In this document: positions 63,380-64,000 of the stretch, in pieces
Numbering within the stretch: the stretch's first letter is position 1
Layout of the letters: each line of letters starts with the position of its first letter
Source: Bacteroidetes bacterium UBA3022
GTDB taxonomy: Bacteria; Bacteroidota; Bacteroidia; Chitinophagales; BACL12
NCBI GenBank assembly: GCA_002346225.1
Contig: DDYY01000079.1
Coordinates: 62,449-126,448, forward strand
Direction of reading: 5' to 3'
Length of the DNA: 64,000 bases
Notes under the pieces: model-generated
Databases searched by the model: none
Seen by the model: only the letters and a program-made list of their open reading frames with translations
Told to the model about the DNA's origin: nothing
Program-made: the position numbers and the translations under genes

Positions 63380-64000
63380 CTAATGCTGCAACTGCCTGCC
63401 GGCGGGCACGAAGCGTTTGTCCATAGCACTTATGACCTGCTCCATTCCATCGGCCGAACGCTCCCAGTTAAATGCATTCCTAGCAGCGTTAATATCGGCA
63501 TAGGCTTCGGTATAGTGACTTCTTTCCTGCATAAAATGCTCCATGGCAGCTGCTATTTCAGCAGGATACTCCGGGTTGAATGTGATGGCATGAGGTCCGG
63601 CCACTTCGGGGAGACAACTTCTGTCGGAGGTAATAACCGGCACACCACAATACCTTGCCTCCACCACAGGAATACCAAAACCTTCAAACAAGGAGGGATA
63701 TACAAAAGCGGCTGCGGCAGCCATGATGCGCACCAGTTCCTGCTGTTGAAGATGTCCGGTGAAAATGACATCCTCTTTATGGTGCATAATATCATAGATT
63801 GCTTTAGTGGCATCTGTTTTCCATGCCATTCTCCCTGCTACCACCAGTTTCATGTCAGTGCCTGTCTTTTCTTTCAGCATATCGAAAGCCTGCAGCAGGG
63901 TGGTGACATTCTTTCTCGGGTGTATAGAACCAACATATATAAAATAATCCGATCCTTCGGTGTATTGGCGACGCACAGCAGCGGCATCTTCAGCATCCAG
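63380..64000 (-). CDS. GT4 glycosyltransferase, C-terminal part (cut by window edge)
   Basis: At least 206 residues of the C-terminal domain are present, and the reading frame is open to the edge, so the N-terminal domain lies beyond 64000. The GT4 blocks are clear: FIYVGSIHPRKN, LVVAGRMAWK, the catalytic EGFGIPVVEARYCGVPVITSD and LPEVAG. It would use a nucleotide sugar to extend a surface glycan. The downstream T9SS protein gene follows by 23 bp. Confidence 0.88.
   Translation of the reverse strand: MDAEDAAAVRRQYTEGSDYFIYVGSIHPRKNVTTLLQAFDMLKEKTGTDMKLVVAGRMAWKTDATKAIYDIMHHKEDVIFTGHLQQQELVRIMAAAAAFVYPSLFEGFGIPVVEARYCGVPVITSDRSCLPEVAGPHAITFNPEYPAEIAAAMEHFMQERSHYTEAYADINAARNAFNWERSADGMEQVISAMDKRFVPAGRQLQH

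Overview
The window is a dense chromosomal segment from a member of the Bacteroidota, most like the Saprospiria/Chitinophagia type of environmental gliding or heterotrophic bacterium. The case rests on lineage-typical features: an alternative complex III (ActABCDEF) fused in one operon with an aa3-type cytochrome oxidase, secreted proteins ending in type IX secretion (T9SS) sorting domains, many lipoproteins with short SSC or AGC lipoboxes, an atpDC pair split from the other ATP synthase genes, TAnnTTTG-type promoters, and starts without strong Shine-Dalgarno sequences. I see no rRNA, tRNA, CRISPR array, insertion sequence, phage or integrase. No gene-free stretch exceeds 300 bp; the longest are 32668-32940, 44502-44734 and 57305-57534. 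Species cannot be named from this sequence.

Layout: 1-7249 holds the start of a beta-barrel protein (minus strand, cut by the edge), an OB-fold membrane protein, recR, an unusual glycosyltransferase fusion, aspS and a Pap-PiT phosphate transporter. 7242-9702 carries suhB-like and lnt. 9805-13086 is a surface-polysaccharide cluster (Gfo/Idh dehydrogenase, lipoprotein, polyprenyl sugar phosphotransferase), followed by priA and an SDR. 16293-32667 (minus strand) is a 16-gene respiratory operon: actABCDEF, coxB, coxA, ctaB, two subunit III genes, subunit IV, two SCO-type genes, a DUF420 gene and a tiny CxxC protein. It would carry electrons from menaquinol through ACIII to the copper oxidase and supplies part of the oxidase's own assembly machinery.

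32941-36326 holds a lipoprotein and a TPR sensor kinase, then atpDC. 38338-43092 has a small helical protein, an SRAP protein, an Omp85-type barrel, MlaE and MlaF, and a lipoprotein closely resembling protein-glutaminase. 44735-48567 encodes two T9SS-exported modular proteins (dockerin/cohesin-like; PKD repeats plus Kazal) and a lipoprotein. 48644-53570 carries a lipoprotein prohibitin, an S1/P1-nuclease-like protein, an alkyltransferase-like protein divergent from a degenerate TrpF-like protein, and a LemA-TPM-TPM operon. 53669-64000 has an AhpD-like protein, polA, an Lrp regulator, a Rof-like Rho antiterminator gene behind a terminator-containing leader, a membrane patatin, an RlmD-type methyltransferase, a T9SS protein and a truncated GT4 glycosyltransferase.

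Nothing here is plainly a new defence or mobile system. The best leads are the protein-glutaminase-like lipoprotein behind MlaEF, the Rof-like gene with its attenuator-like leader, the coiled coil inserted in cytochrome oxidase subunit II, the SCO paralogue without copper cysteines, and the TrpF-like protein that has lost catalytic residues. All positions and motifs were read by eye; no homology search was run.
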